From Roseovarius aestuarii (GTDB lineage Bacteria > Pseudomonadota > Alphaproteobacteria > Rhodobacterales > Rhodobacteraceae), in the NCBI GenBank assembly GCA_027214255.1, contig JAPWHL010000009.1, positions 92,558 to 156,557 on the forward strand: a stretch of 64,000 bases of DNA, given 5' to 3'. A model generated the notes under the pieces. It searched no databases. It was not told the origin of the DNA and saw only the letters and a program-made list of their open reading frames with translations. Positions 17,097 through 26,084 of this stretch are shown piece by piece; the first letter of the stretch is position 1, and each line of letters begins with the position of its first letter. Both the position numbers and the translations under genes were made by a program.

Positions 17097-19180
17097 GGCC
17101 CATGTCTCTGAGGGACGCTTTCCAACCCACGGTTTTATTGGCTCTGGCGTTAATGGCGATCATCGTCATGATGATTCTACCCGTCCCCGCCTGGGTATTG
17201 GACGTAGGTCTAGCAGCCTCGTTCGGTCTTGCTATTCTGATTTTCACAGTCACGCTTTTCATTGAGCGCCCGTTGGACTTTTCGGCCTTTCCGACGATCC
17301 TTTTAGCCTCCTTGATGTTACGATTGTCACTTAACATTTCATCGACGAAACTGATTATCGGTCAGGGCCACACAGGGACCAGTGCGGCCGGCGGGGTGAT
17401 CGAAGGATTCGCCAGCTTTGTCATGGGGGGCAGCGTCTTTTTGGGATTGGTTGTGTTTGGCGTTCTATTGATCGTCAACTTTATGGTCATTACCAAAGGT
17501 GCGGCACGTATGGCGGAGGTCGGCGCTCGGTTCGCGCTGGATGGGATGCCGGGTAAGCAGCTCGCGATTGATAGCGACATGGCCGCCGGCGCGATTAACC
17601 ACGATCAGGCACGCGAGCGGCGTGATCGCGAGCTACAGGAAACGACTTTTTTCGGCTCGCTTGATGGGGCATCCAAATTCGTCAAAGGCGATGCCGTTGC
17701 TGGGCTATTGATCACGTTGCTAAACTTGGTCATGGGCCTGGTCATGGGGATAGTCGTGCATGGCATGCCTTTGGGGCAGGCTTTTGAAACATATGCGATT
17801 TTGACTGTTGGTGACGGGTTGGTAACCCAGATCCCAGCGGTAATCATTTCAATTGCATCTGCGTTGCTGTTGGCGCGGGGCGGCAGCACGGGCGCGACTG
17901 ATCTGGCACTGGTTGCACAGTTGGGGCGCCACCCGGCGGCAATGGCAACCGTGGCGGCTTTGATGATCATGTTTGCTTTGGTGCCCGGTTTACCGTTTGT
18001 CCCATTTATTGTTGGCGGCGCAGCATTGGGTCTAACGGCAATCATTCTTTATAGGCGCGTATCTGAGGCCAAGATACGGGACATCCCAGTTGAGCCTAGC
18101 GACGCCAAAAAGGCGGAAAAGTCTCTGGGTGATATTCTGGAACTGGATGACGTCCATGTCGAATTTGCGCCTGACCTAGTGAACCTTGTTCTGGACCCGG
18201 GGACTGGCCTGGATGCGCGAATTTCCAACATGCGCGCGCATGTCGCAACGCATTTTGGGGTCATTTTGCCTGATATCAGGTTAACGGACGATCCGGGACT
18301 TCCATCGGGCAGGTACACCATTCGCGTTCAGGGTGTTGAGCAGGGGCAAGCGCTGCTGCGCACCAACAAAATTTTACTGTTGGACCCAGACAGCGTGGCA
18401 ATCTTGCCACCGGGGGAACCTGTGGCCGAACCTGTCTATGGTGCCCCGGCCCGCTGGATTTCTCCAGAACATCAGGAGGATGTGGTGTTGGAAGGTGGTA
18501 CAACTGTGGCCCCAGCGGAAATACTGGCGACTCATCTGCTTGAGGTGATCCGCCGCAATCTTAGCCGTTTGTTGACGATGAAAGCGATGCGACGCTTGCT
18601 AGACGAGATGCTCAACCTCAGTGATTCGGCGCGAGCCGAGGCAAATCGAAAACTGCTGGATGAAATGATCCCGGATCGCGTTCCTGCGGACATGTTGCAT
18701 GCCATTTTGCGATTGCTGTTGGCCGAGCAAGTTTCGATCCGCAACCTGCCTTTGATCATCGAAGCGACCGCCGAAGCGCGGCAACTTCATCAGAAGCCCG
18801 AAGCAATTTGTGAGCATGTGCGCCAACGACTTGGTTTTCAACTTGTGGCCAATCTTCAACGTGATGATGGCACGTTGCCCTTGATTCAATTGGCACCCGA
18901 GTGGGAGGATACGTTTACCACGTATCAAGTGGATCAAGATCGCGGGCGACTCGATGTGGCCCTTCCGCCTGAGTTGTTTAATGCTTTGACCACTGGAGTT
19001 TCTGGCGAGGTGGCCCGCGCGGCGGACAATGGGATTTTTCCTGCGGTTGTCACCTCGACCATGCGCCGACGGTTCTTGCGTACAGTGTTGTCGGCCAAAA
19101 ACATCAATACCCCCGTCTTGTCGTTTGAGGAAATCGGAATAGAGGCACGCCCATCCTTGGTGGGCGTGGTGGCCGCTTGA
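17093..19180 (+). CDS. flhA: flagellar export gate protein FlhA
   Basis: A 695-residue FlhA. The N-terminal half has eight membrane segments, starting LALALMAIIVMMILPVPAW. The conserved cytosolic FHIPEP-type loop is seen as ARFALDGMPGKQLAIDSDM near residues 140-160. The C-terminal cytosolic domain (about 345-690) docks export chaperones and ends near TRPSLVGVV-like residues (IEARPSLVGVV). The length is normal. Its ATG overlaps the end of the transglycosylase gene, and its stop overlaps the fliR start. Confidence 0.97.
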   Translation: MRPMSLRDAFQPTVLLALALMAIIVMMILPVPAWVLDVGLAASFGLAILIFTVTLFIERPLDFSAFPTILLASLMLRLSLNISSTKLIIGQGHTGTSAAGGVIEGFASFVMGGSVFLGLVVFGVLLIVNFMVITKGAARMAEVGARFALDGMPGKQLAIDSDMAAGAINHDQARERRDRELQETTFFGSLDGASKFVKGDAVAGLLITLLNLVMGLVMGIVVHGMPLGQAFETYAILTVGDGLVTQIPAVIISIASALLLARGGSTGATDLALVAQLGRHPAAMATVAALMIMFALVPGLPFVPFIVGGAALGLTAIILYRRVSEAKIRDIPVEPSDAKKAEKSLGDILELDDVHVEFAPDLVNLVLDPGTGLDARISNMRAHVATHFGVILPDIRLTDDPGLPSGRYTIRVQGVEQGQALLRTNKILLLDPDSVAILPPGEPVAEPVYGAPARWISPEHQEDVVLEGGTTVAPAEILATHLLEVIRRNLSRLLTMKAMRRLLDEMLNLSDSARAEANRKLLDEMIPDRVPADMLHAILRLLLAEQVSIRNLPLIIEATAEARQLHQKPEAICEHVRQRLGFQLVANLQRDDGTLPLIQLAPEWEDTFTTYQVDQDRGRLDVALPPELFNALTTGVSGEVARAADNGIFPAVVTSTMRRRFLRTVLSAKNINTPVLSFEEIGIEARPSLVGVVAA

Positions 19181-19944
19181 CTGGTTTGCCCGCGCTTTTG
19201 CAAATCAGTCAGGATACTCTATGGCTGCACGCCGTTGTTTTTCTGCGAGTTGGACCGATCGTGTCTTTGTTTCCTGGCATTGGGGAGCAATCGGTTCCCA
19301 TGCGGATCAAACTGGCGCTTGCTTTGGCATTCACTGCTATTTGCGCCCCAGCCGTCGCGCCTTATCTGATGGGGCAACCAGACTCGGATTTCGCATGGCT
19401 AGCCGTGACGGAAACGGCGATCGGTTTGATGATTGGGATTGGAGTGCGGCTGTTTTTGTTGGCCATGCAAACAGCCGGATCAATCGCAGCGCAGGCAACG
19501 TCATTATCCCAGATTCTGGGGGCAGCGGGGGTCACACCGTTGCCGGCGATGGGGCATGTTCTGGCGCTGGGGGCGATCACACTGGCCATGATTATGGGGT
19601 TACACGTCCGTGTCGCGGAGTTGGTGATAACAACCTACGGAATCTTTCCTGTTGGTGATTTGCCTGGTTCTGCTGGGGTTTCTCAATGGGGGGTCGCTCA
19701 GGTGGCCCGTGCGTTTTCGCTGGCGTTCACGCTGGCCGCGCCCTTTGTCATCGTTTCAGTCCTCTACAATTTGACACTGGGAATCATTAACCGAGCGATG
19801 CCGCAAATGATGGTGGTTTTCGTCGGTGCGCCGGTCATTACGGCGGGCGGTTTGTTCCTGTTGTTTTTGCTGGCGCCCAGCATGCTTGGGCTATGGATGA
19901 CTGCGCTACAGCATTTCATCATTAATCCGTTTGGCCCCCCCTGA
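19177..19944 (+). CDS. fliR: flagellar export apparatus protein FliR
   Basis: A 255-residue membrane protein with six hydrophobic segments and typical FliR blocks: FLRVGPIVSLFPGIGEQSVP near residue 24, LLAMQTAGSIAAQATSLS near 88, and LTLGIINRAMPQMMVVFVG near 207. It completes the FliPQR gate. The likely start is a TTG at 19177 overlapping the flhA stop (TTGA), which implies translational coupling; no better ATG exists before the first helix. It is followed by flhB with a TGATG overlap. Confidence 0.94.
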   Translation: MTGLPALLQISQDTLWLHAVVFLRVGPIVSLFPGIGEQSVPMRIKLALALAFTAICAPAVAPYLMGQPDSDFAWLAVTETAIGLMIGIGVRLFLLAMQTAGSIAAQATSLSQILGAAGVTPLPAMGHVLALGAITLAMIMGLHVRVAELVITTYGIFPVGDLPGSAGVSQWGVAQVARAFSLAFTLAAPFVIVSVLYNLTLGIINRAMPQMMVVFVGAPVITAGGLFLLFLLAPSMLGLWMTALQHFIINPFGPP

Positions 19945-21029
19945 TGTCACAAGCACAGGACGATTCCGACAAAACTCACGAGCCTACGCAGCACAAGCTG
20001 GATGAAGCCCGCAAAAAGGGTGAGCTTGCGCGGTCGGCAGATTTGACAATGGCAGGGGCCTATCTGGGATTTCTCATCACAGGGCTCGCGGCGGGCGCAC
20101 AGTCGATCAAGCACATCAGTACACAGTTGATGGTTCTGATCGATCAGGCGAATGCGTTATCTGATTTGATATTTGACGGGCGAGCATCGGCGCCGATTGG
20201 GGGATTCTTGGGGGCGTTGGCATCCGGGCTGATTGTCTGGTTCGCTATTCCGGCGGGGATCGCATTGCTGGCGGTTTTTGCGCAAAAGGCGATGGTGTTT
20301 GCCCCCGACAAGTTGATCCCCAAGTTGTCGCGCATCAATCCAATTTCGAATGCCAAGAACAAATACGGCCTATCAGGGCTGGTCGAGTTCGGAAAAAGCT
20401 TCGTGAAATTGGTCGTTTACTCGGTAGTACTGGGGGCTTTCCTAAAATGGCGAATGCCAGAAATGGCCGGAGCAATGTTTGCCGAACCACGTATCATTGG
20501 CGCATTGATGGCGCGCATGATCGTGGAGTTTATGATGGTCGTTTGCGTGGTTGCCGTGATGATCGGTGCAATTGATTTCATGTGGCAGAGTTTCGACCAC
20601 AACCGCAAAAACCGAATGTCCCATCAGGAAGTCCGCGACGAAATCAAAAAACATGAGGGTGATCCGCATATGAAGCAGGAGCGGCGTATGCGTGGCCAAC
20701 AGATTGCATCCGATCAGATGATGGCCGAAGTGCCCAAAGCAGACGTGGTTGTGGTTAATCCAACGCATTACGCGGTCGCCTTGAAATGGAGCCGTGCCCC
20801 CGGTGCCGCGCCGGAATGTGTGGCTAAAGGGGTTGATCACATGGCATTGGCCATTCGGGAGCTGGCTATGGAGCATGGCGTTCCAATTCGACATGATCCG
20901 CCCACCGCCCGTGCGTTGCATGCGACAACCAAAATCGGGCAAGAGATTGACGCTGACCACTATAGGGCCGTCGCGGCGGCGATCAGGTTCGCCGAAGACA
21001 TGCGCCGGCGCGCCGGAGGGAAATCATGA
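19944..21029 (+). CDS. flhB: flagellar export switch protein FlhB
   Basis: A 361-residue FlhB with four membrane helices. The cytosolic self-cleaving domain carries the NPTH motif (VVNPTHYAVALKW) with the asparagine at about residue 272. The N-terminal signature DKTHEPTQHKLDEARKKGE is present. FlhB switches export from rod/hook to filament substrates together with FliK, which is encoded at 31127-32935. It ends the fliL-to-flhB operon apart from one small gene that overlaps its stop. Confidence 0.97.
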   Translation: MSQAQDDSDKTHEPTQHKLDEARKKGELARSADLTMAGAYLGFLITGLAAGAQSIKHISTQLMVLIDQANALSDLIFDGRASAPIGGFLGALASGLIVWFAIPAGIALLAVFAQKAMVFAPDKLIPKLSRINPISNAKNKYGLSGLVEFGKSFVKLVVYSVVLGAFLKWRMPEMAGAMFAEPRIIGALMARMIVEFMMVVCVVAVMIGAIDFMWQSFDHNRKNRMSHQEVRDEIKKHEGDPHMKQERRMRGQQIASDQMMAEVPKADVVVVNPTHYAVALKWSRAPGAAPECVAKGVDHMALAIRELAMEHGVPIRHDPPTARALHATTKIGQEIDADHYRAVAAAIRFAEDMRRRAGGKS

Positions 21030-21460
21030 GCGATCTTGAAGAAATGAGGCAGATTACACAGGTGGTCTATCGCAAGGAACAGTCAAAATTTCAGAAACTG
21101 GTCACGCGGGAGGCGCAATTGCGACGCTCATTGGCTGACCTGGAAACGCATCGATCCGTTGTCGCTCATCTCCCTACGGATCAGTTGGATGGGGTGCGTG
21201 CTATTGGCGCGGATCTGGCCTGGCAAGGTTGGGCTCAACGATCACGCCGTGCGCTAAACATGGAGTTGGCGCAAGTTCTGGTTAAAAAGGCAGAGAGAAT
21301 CGGCGCTTTGCGTCGCGCTTTTGGCCGGTCAGAGGCTATTGCGCAACTGGATCAAAACGAAAAAACAGCCCGACGCAATGCCCTGATGCGTCGGGATACT
21401 GAGAGCATAGAGGCCTTGATGCTTTTGCAAGAAATGCAGGGTGTGCCTTACAAATCCTGA
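21026..21460 (+). CDS. small helical protein after flhB, possibly FliJ-like
   Basis: A 144-residue, highly charged, almost entirely helical protein with no signal or membrane segment. The N-terminal stretch (QVVYRKEQSKFQKLVTREAQ, then LRRSLADLETHR) has heptad spacing expected for a coiled coil. The ATG overlaps the flhB stop. FliJ, a short coiled-coil export chaperone, is otherwise missing from the cluster, so a FliJ-type role is possible but not proven. Its last 13 bases overlap the end of the convergent fliL-like gene. Confidence 0.7.
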   Translation: MSDLEEMRQITQVVYRKEQSKFQKLVTREAQLRRSLADLETHRSVVAHLPTDQLDGVRAIGADLAWQGWAQRSRRALNMELAQVLVKKAERIGALRRAFGRSEAIAQLDQNEKTARRNALMRRDTESIEALMLLQEMQGVPYKS

Positions 21461-21978
21461 CGTGCGAGGTCAGTGATCAACACGCCGGTCACAACATCGC
21501 CGACAACACCTTGCGCCACCTCCAAAAGGCCAGACCGCAGGACGTCCAGATTGTCGGTGTTTGTAAACTCACCACGAAACCCGCCCATATTGGCATGGTC
21601 GAACAGGACTTGGAGGAACGAGTCACGCAGCTTGGGTTCGCGGCGATAAATCATGTCGGCGTTTCCAGCCTTCAACTCAATGCTTAGCGACATGACAACC
21701 AGTGTTTCCACCTTGTCGCCCTTGACGACGGGGACAACAAATTGATTGTTTAGCTTGATGAATTCGATTGTCTCCGCGCTGTTTTCGTCCGCGTGGGCAC
21801 TGGCTTTGGCTTGCTGAGTATCTTTCTTGGCGTGATCGCCAGCAATTGCTGACGCGCCGACCGTCGCGTCTGGCTCGGCCGCAATAGGCTGAGATGACTC
21901 CGGGCGCATGGCCAGCCCAGCACCAACGCCGCCGCCTATGCCGACAAGGGCGAGGATGAGGGGAAGTAGTTTCTTCAT
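21448..21978 (-). CDS. FliL-like basal body-associated protein (copy 2)
   Basis: A 176-residue protein with an N-terminal signal anchor (LLPLILALVGIGGGVGAGLA), a lysine/alanine-rich linker and a C-terminal FliL-type domain (FIKLNNQFVVPVVKGDKV, then LVVMSLSIEL). It ends TGVLITDLARQDL, the pattern seen at the end of FliL proteins. It lies in the flgF-flgG-flgA-flgH operon rather than beside the stator genes, 11 bases after flgH. It differs clearly from copy 1 at 11428-11931, so it is an old paralogue and not a recent duplication. Confidence 0.82.
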   Translation of the reverse strand: MKKLLPLILALVGIGGGVGAGLAMRPESSQPIAAEPDATVGASAIAGDHAKKDTQQAKASAHADENSAETIEFIKLNNQFVVPVVKGDKVETLVVMSLSIELKAGNADMIYRREPKLRDSFLQVLFDHANMGGFRGEFTNTDNLDVLRSGLLEVAQGVVGDVVTGVLITDLARQDL

Positions 21979-21989
21979 AACATGGCCTT

Positions 21990-22718
21990 TCAGAAGGGCA
22001 ATATGGCATCCAGAACCTGTTGGCCGAGGCGCGGTTGTTGCATGTCGGTGATCTGACCGCGTCCACCATAGGAAATGCGGGCAGACGCAATTTTGTCATA
22101 AGTGATTTCATTCTGGCGCGAGATATCCTCGGGGCGCACGTACCCTGTCACCAGCAATTCGCGCATTTCAAAGTTAACGCGCACTTCCTGACTGCCTTGA
22201 ATCGACAGAACGCCATTGGGCAAAACCTGCATGATTGTGGCGGCTACGCGCAGCGTCAGTTCCTCGCGACGGCTGACCGAACCATCTCCGCCTGACTTGC
22301 TGGAGGAGTTAATAGAAACGGCCTCGGCTGACGTTGCCCCTGTAGGCAGCTTTTTGTCCAGGCGTTGGGGCAAACCCAAAAGCTGCGGCACTCCCAGGCT
22401 TTCGGTTCCGGATCGTGAGCGAGAGGTGGAGTTGGAAATCTGGGCCTCGTCGTCAATTTCGATCACCACCGTCAAGATGTCGCCGCGTTGCATCGCGCGC
22501 CGGTCCCCCAACAGGGATTGGCGCCCCGCCGCCCAAAGGGACGCTTGATCCGCTTTCCGGCGTGGCTCAACAGTTTCGGGCAAGCCGGGCAAAAGCATCG
22601 CGGCCTGCTCTGGCGACTCGGTGTTGGGGGTGAATGATGGCGGTTTGCCAATGTGATCACCGCGCCCGCAAGCGGCAAGACCTAGGGCAAGACCTAGGCA
22701 GACAATCTGCTTGGACAT
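21990..22718 (-). CDS. flgH: flagellar L-ring protein FlgH
   Basis: A 242-residue outer-membrane lipoprotein that forms the L ring. It has a lipobox (LGLALGLAACGRG, lipidated cysteine near residue 17), the conserved QGDILTVVIEIDDEAQISN, and the C-terminal block LVTGYVRPEDISRQNEITY. It finishes with GQQVLDAILPF. The start has a good AGGAG site. It lies 9 bases downstream of flgA. Confidence 0.96.
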   Translation of the reverse strand: MSKQIVCLGLALGLAACGRGDHIGKPPSFTPNTESPEQAAMLLPGLPETVEPRRKADQASLWAAGRQSLLGDRRAMQRGDILTVVIEIDDEAQISNSTSRSRSGTESLGVPQLLGLPQRLDKKLPTGATSAEAVSINSSSKSGGDGSVSRREELTLRVAATIMQVLPNGVLSIQGSQEVRVNFEMRELLVTGYVRPEDISRQNEITYDKIASARISYGGRGQITDMQQPRLGQQVLDAILPF

Positions 22719-22727
22719 GTTGGTCTC

Positions 22728-23144
22728 CTAGTTGGATACGATGACGCGCCCGTCGGGCAGAACTTGCCCTGAAACTGTGAGGCGCGAGCTGAGATTCATC
22801 ACACGCACGAATTCTCCGGGGCCAGCTCGTCCAAGTGACCGGCCCTCGGTTGTGATGCTGATGCCGGATTGCTCATAGATTAGCGAAATGATCTGATTGC
22901 GTTCGACAACGGCGGGCGGTCCAACGTCACCGGGCCGGATGGGGCGGCCAGCATAAAGAGCAACACGCGCTTCTTGGCCGATGACTTTGGATGGATCGAC
23001 GATCGCGCCGACGACGTCGATCTGTTTAACCACCAAATCCTGTGGCATAATCAGGCTTTGCGCCCGGATGGTGCGCGCGGCCAGCACGGTATCGGCCATA
23101 GCCGGGGTGGTCAGGCACAGCGCGAACAGGACAAGGAGCCGCAT
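22728..23144 (-). CDS. flgA: P-ring assembly chaperone FlgA
   Basis: A 138-residue exported protein with a signal peptide ending TPAMA. A SAF-type domain follows (LAARTIRAQSLIMPQDLVV), and the end contains SGISITTEGRSLGRAGPG and LPDGRVIVSN. It helps assemble the FlgI P ring in the periplasm, although flgI itself is not in the window. It is shorter than the two-domain enterobacterial FlgA, as in many alphaproteobacteria. Its ATG overlaps the flgG stop. Confidence 0.93.
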   Translation of the reverse strand: MRLLVLFALCLTTPAMADTVLAARTIRAQSLIMPQDLVVKQIDVVGAIVDPSKVIGQEARVALYAGRPIRPGDVGPPAVVERNQIISLIYEQSGISITTEGRSLGRAGPGEFVRVMNLSSRLTVSGQVLPDGRVIVSN

Positions 23145-23929
23145 CAGCGCACCTGCGTCGTCGCGCCCAGCATTTGATCTGCTGCGGAGATGACCTTGGA
23201 GTTCAGTTCGTACCCGCGCTGAGCCTCGATCAGCTCGGTGATCTCACGCACGGGGTCAACCGAGCTGTCCTCAAGATACCCTTGGCGCAATGTTCCCAAG
23301 CCGTCCTCGCCCGGGGTGGTTTGAAGTGCTGGGCCTGAGGCTTCGGTTACCGAAAACAGATTGCTGCCGCGTGCCTCTAGCCCTTTTGCATTTGTGAAGC
23401 TTGCAAGCGTAAACTGGCCCAGCAACTGTGCCTCGGGGCTGTTTTGAAAATAGGCGTATACCTCGCCCGCGCCATTGATTGAAATGCTGCGTGCATCGTC
23501 TGGGATCACGATTTCAGGGGCCACTGCAAACCCGTCGGACGTAACGATCATGCCGTCGGCAGAACGTTTCAAGGCCCCGTCTCGCGTATAGGCGGCCTCG
23601 CCCGATGGCAGATTGACCTCAAGATAGCCATTTCCGTCGATAGCTATATCCAGATCGCCATTCGTGGCCGAAAGAGATCCTTGTGCCAGATGCACAGACA
23701 CCGCTGCGGGGCGCACGCCCAACCCAAGCTGAACACCAGTGGGCAACACGGTGCCATCAGCGGCATTCACACTGCCTGCGCGAGAAAATTGTTGATAATG
23801 CAGGTCAGCAAACTCGGCCCGGCGGGTGTTGTACCCGGTGGTCGACATATTCGCGAGGTTGTTCGAGATTGTCTCGACCCGCATTTGTTGAGCCGCCATA
23901 CCGGTGGCGGCGATTTTCAAGGCACGCAT
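23144..23929 (-). CDS. flgG: distal rod protein FlgG
   Basis: A 261-residue rod protein. It begins MRALKIAATGMAAQQMRVET with the NNLANMSTTGYNTRRAEF rod signature, and has the central LDIAIDGNGYLEV. It ends with the conserved VDPVREITELIEAQRGYELN helix. The ATG ending at 23929 has GGAG upstream; the longer in-frame extension runs into flgF and was rejected. It is co-transcribed with flgF upstream and flgA downstream. Confidence 0.97.
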   Translation of the reverse strand: MRALKIAATGMAAQQMRVETISNNLANMSTTGYNTRRAEFADLHYQQFSRAGSVNAADGTVLPTGVQLGLGVRPAAVSVHLAQGSLSATNGDLDIAIDGNGYLEVNLPSGEAAYTRDGALKRSADGMIVTSDGFAVAPEIVIPDDARSISINGAGEVYAYFQNSPEAQLLGQFTLASFTNAKGLEARGSNLFSVTEASGPALQTTPGEDGLGTLRQGYLEDSSVDPVREITELIEAQRGYELNSKVISAADQMLGATTQVR

Positions 23930-23939
23930 TTGGTGTCTC

Positions 23940-24659
23940 CTATCTGGATTGAATGAATGTCTGCATCGCAGTGCGCAGGCGCTTATCTTCGGCTTCCAAG
24001 AAGTTCTGGCCCAATTCATAGGCGCGCTGGACTTCGATCATGCGGGCGATCTGGCTAACGGGGTCAACGTTGGCTCCCTCCAGAAAACCTTGCAAGATGC
24101 GACCGTCCAGCACCGGGTCATACCCCGCCTCGGAGCGAAACATCACACCGTCCTCTCGGAAAAGACCCACTGTGTCCCGCGGTGTAACCAAACCGATCTG
24201 GGCTAATGGGCGGCCATCGGAGCTGACTGTGCCATCGCTGGACACGTTCAGCGCAGTGGCGTCCGGTGGAATAAACACAGGCGCACCTCCGCCATCCAGA
24301 ACGCGAAACCCATCATTCGTAACCAGATCGCCCTCGGCAGAGATTGAAAAACTACCCGCGCGGGTCAAACGCTCGCCCTGAGGCGTTTCAATTAGAAAAA
24401 AACCGTCCCCTTCGATTGCGAAATCCAGCGCCCCGCCGGTTTGGGTTAACGCGCCCTGAAGCGCCGAGGAGTGACGCACATTCGCTGTGGCCATGGAAAT
24501 CGATGGTCCACTGCCTGTGCGCTTGATGTATTCTGAGAAAACCAGCCCTTCCTGTCGGAATCCGGTTGTGGCTGCATTCGCAATATTGTTCGCCACGGCC
24601 TGCATCTCGCGCATCAAGCCGGACTGACGGGTGAGGGTCGTGTAGCCGGACGTTTCCAA
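23940..24659 (-). CDS. flgF: proximal rod protein FlgF
   Basis: A 239-residue rod protein. The N-terminus contains LMREMQAVANNIANAATTGF followed by RQEGLVFSEY. The centre has DFAIEGDGFFLIETPQGERL, and the C-terminal helix reads VDPVSQIARMIEVQRAYELG. The order fliQ-flgF-flgG and the shorter length than FlgG support FlgF. It starts one base after the fliQ stop. Confidence 0.95.
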   Translation of the reverse strand: METSGYTTLTRQSGLMREMQAVANNIANAATTGFRQEGLVFSEYIKRTGSGPSISMATANVRHSSALQGALTQTGGALDFAIEGDGFFLIETPQGERLTRAGSFSISAEGDLVTNDGFRVLDGGGAPVFIPPDATALNVSSDGTVSSDGRPLAQIGLVTPRDTVGLFREDGVMFRSEAGYDPVLDGRILQGFLEGANVDPVSQIARMIEVQRAYELGQNFLEAEDKRLRTAMQTFIQSR

Positions 24660-24660
24660 G

Positions 24661-24930
24661 TTAGCCTCCTATGATCAGCGGTATCAGACGGTCTTGAAAA
24701 AACGACACCAACGTGGTCGTCATGAAGCCCATGGACATCCAGAACACGACAACGATCGCGGCCAGTTTTGGCACGAAGGTTAAAGTTAGCTCTTGGATTG
24801 AGGTTAACGCTTGAAACAAACCAACCGTCAGACCCGCTATAAGTGCGATGGCGAGAATGGGCATTGCGATGACCACAGCCACCCACAATCCCTGTCGCAA
24901 AGTGTCGAAAAAAATCACCTCGCTTTGCAT
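24661..24930 (-). CDS. fliQ: flagellar export apparatus protein FliQ
   Basis: An 89-residue protein with two membrane helices (AVVIAMPILAIALIAGLTVG and LAAIVVVFWMSMGFMTTTLV) joined by the conserved LFQALTSIQELTLTFVPKL. It is the third part of the FliPQR export gate. Four bases separate it from fliE upstream and one from flgF downstream. Confidence 0.96.
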   Translation of the reverse strand: MQSEVIFFDTLRQGLWVAVVIAMPILAIALIAGLTVGLFQALTSIQELTLTFVPKLAAIVVVFWMSMGFMTTTLVSFFQDRLIPLIIGG

Positions 24931-24934
24931 GCGG

Positions 24935-25225
24935 TCAGACCGGCATACGCAGGATTTCTTGATACGCTTCCACGACCTTGTCCCGCACGGTCACAGCCGT
25001 TTCAACGGCCAGCTCGGTCTGGGCAAGAGCCTGAACCAGTGTATGTGGGTCGGCCTCCCCAACCATGGCCGCTTTGGCAGTTGATTCAGATTCCTGCAAT
25101 GTGGCAGCAAAATCGCGCGCCAAGTTTACTGCTGTTTCTACAGGGCCGGACGCCCCTGCCTGAGGTTCTGTTGCGGGGCGGGAGGCCGCATATTTTTGCG
25201 CGACATTAAGGGCAGCGATTTCCAT
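24935..25225 (-). CDS. fliE: MS ring-rod junction protein FliE
   Basis: A 96-residue protein whose C-terminal half matches FliE: DPHTLVQALAQTELAVETAV, then RDKVVEAYQEILRMPV. FliE links the FliF ring to the rod and is exported without a cleaved signal. The N-terminal half is low in similarity, as usual. It is placed between flgC and fliQ. Confidence 0.95.
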   Translation of the reverse strand: MEIAALNVAQKYAASRPATEPQAGASGPVETAVNLARDFAATLQESESTAKAAMVGEADPHTLVQALAQTELAVETAVTVRDKVVEAYQEILRMPV

Positions 25226-25260
25226 TCTGGAACTCCTATTTGTGGGATTGTTGATCGAGA

Positions 25261-25650
25261 TTAGCGGCGCAGCAGGTCCAGCAGGCTTGATGACATCTGC
25301 CGGGTCTGATCGAACATTTTAAGATTAGCCTCGTAGCTGCGCTGCGCCTCACGGGCATCGGCGATTTCGATCACCAGATCGACGTTTGATCCGTCATAGG
25401 TGCCGGTGTCATCTGCCAGCGGATGAGAGGGATCATAGATTTTCTTAAGGTCACTTTGATCCAACCGCACCCGACCGGTTTCTACCTGACCGGCGTTGTC
25501 ACCACCCATCATGGTCTGAAACGCTACTGTTTTACGGCGATATCCGGGGGTATCGGTATTCGCGATGTTTTCCGACGTATGCAGTAGCCGCGTTGACTGC
25601 GCCTTGAGCCCCGAAGCGGCAATAGACAGAGCATTGGAAAAGTCATTCAT
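25261..25650 (-). CDS. flgC: proximal rod protein FlgC
   Basis: A 129-residue protein beginning with the rod motif SIAASGLKAQSTRLLHTSEN, then IANTDTPGYRRKTVAF. Its C-terminal helix (NVDLVIEIADAREAQRSYEA) is typical. Length and position directly after flgB match FlgC. Confidence 0.96.
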   Translation of the reverse strand: MNDFSNALSIAASGLKAQSTRLLHTSENIANTDTPGYRRKTVAFQTMMGGDNAGQVETGRVRLDQSDLKKIYDPSHPLADDTGTYDGSNVDLVIEIADAREAQRSYEANLKMFDQTRQMSSSLLDLLRR

Positions 25651-25671
25651 GATGTTAGCTCCTGTATTTGA

Positions 25672-26061
25672 TCAGCGACTGCTCGTTGCAGCGCGTAGGA
25701 CGGTGAGCGAGGATTTGTAGATCGCGATTGCGCGTTCATGCTGGCGTTGAACATCGACCGCCTTAAGCATTTCCATTTCTATCGAAACAGAATTTCCATT
25801 CGGTTCTCTCAGCGCCTCGTCTTTTTCGCGCACCTGAACGGGAAAATCCCCAAAGGCGTTGAACAAGTGCCCGGGGCGCGTGGCGCGTTGGGCGAATCCG
25901 GCGCCTTGCGCCTGATATGTTTCCTTGAACGGCGCGATATCACGCGCGGCGTAGCCCGGCGTATCGGCATTGGCCAAGTTTCGCGCCACTACGGCCTGAC
26001 GCGTGCTGGCATGTCGGGCCATCGCGTCGGCCATTCGGAAAATTTCAAGCTTATCGAACAT
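25672..26061 (-). CDS. flgB: proximal rod protein FlgB
   Basis: A 129-residue protein with a FlgB N-terminus (MFDKLEIFRMADAMARHAST, then VVARNLANADTPGYAARDI). It ends with a helix containing VDVQRQHERAIAIYKSSL. The ATG ending at 26061 was chosen because the longer reading frame overlaps the divergent fliI. It is first in the flgB-flgC-fliE-fliQ-flgF-flgG-flgA-flgH-fliL2 operon. Confidence 0.95.
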   Translation of the reverse strand: MFDKLEIFRMADAMARHASTRQAVVARNLANADTPGYAARDIAPFKETYQAQGAGFAQRATRPGHLFNAFGDFPVQVREKDEALREPNGNSVSIEMEMLKAVDVQRQHERAIAIYKSSLTVLRAATSSR

Positions 26062-26084
26062 TACTGGATCTCTCTGCGTCGCCT

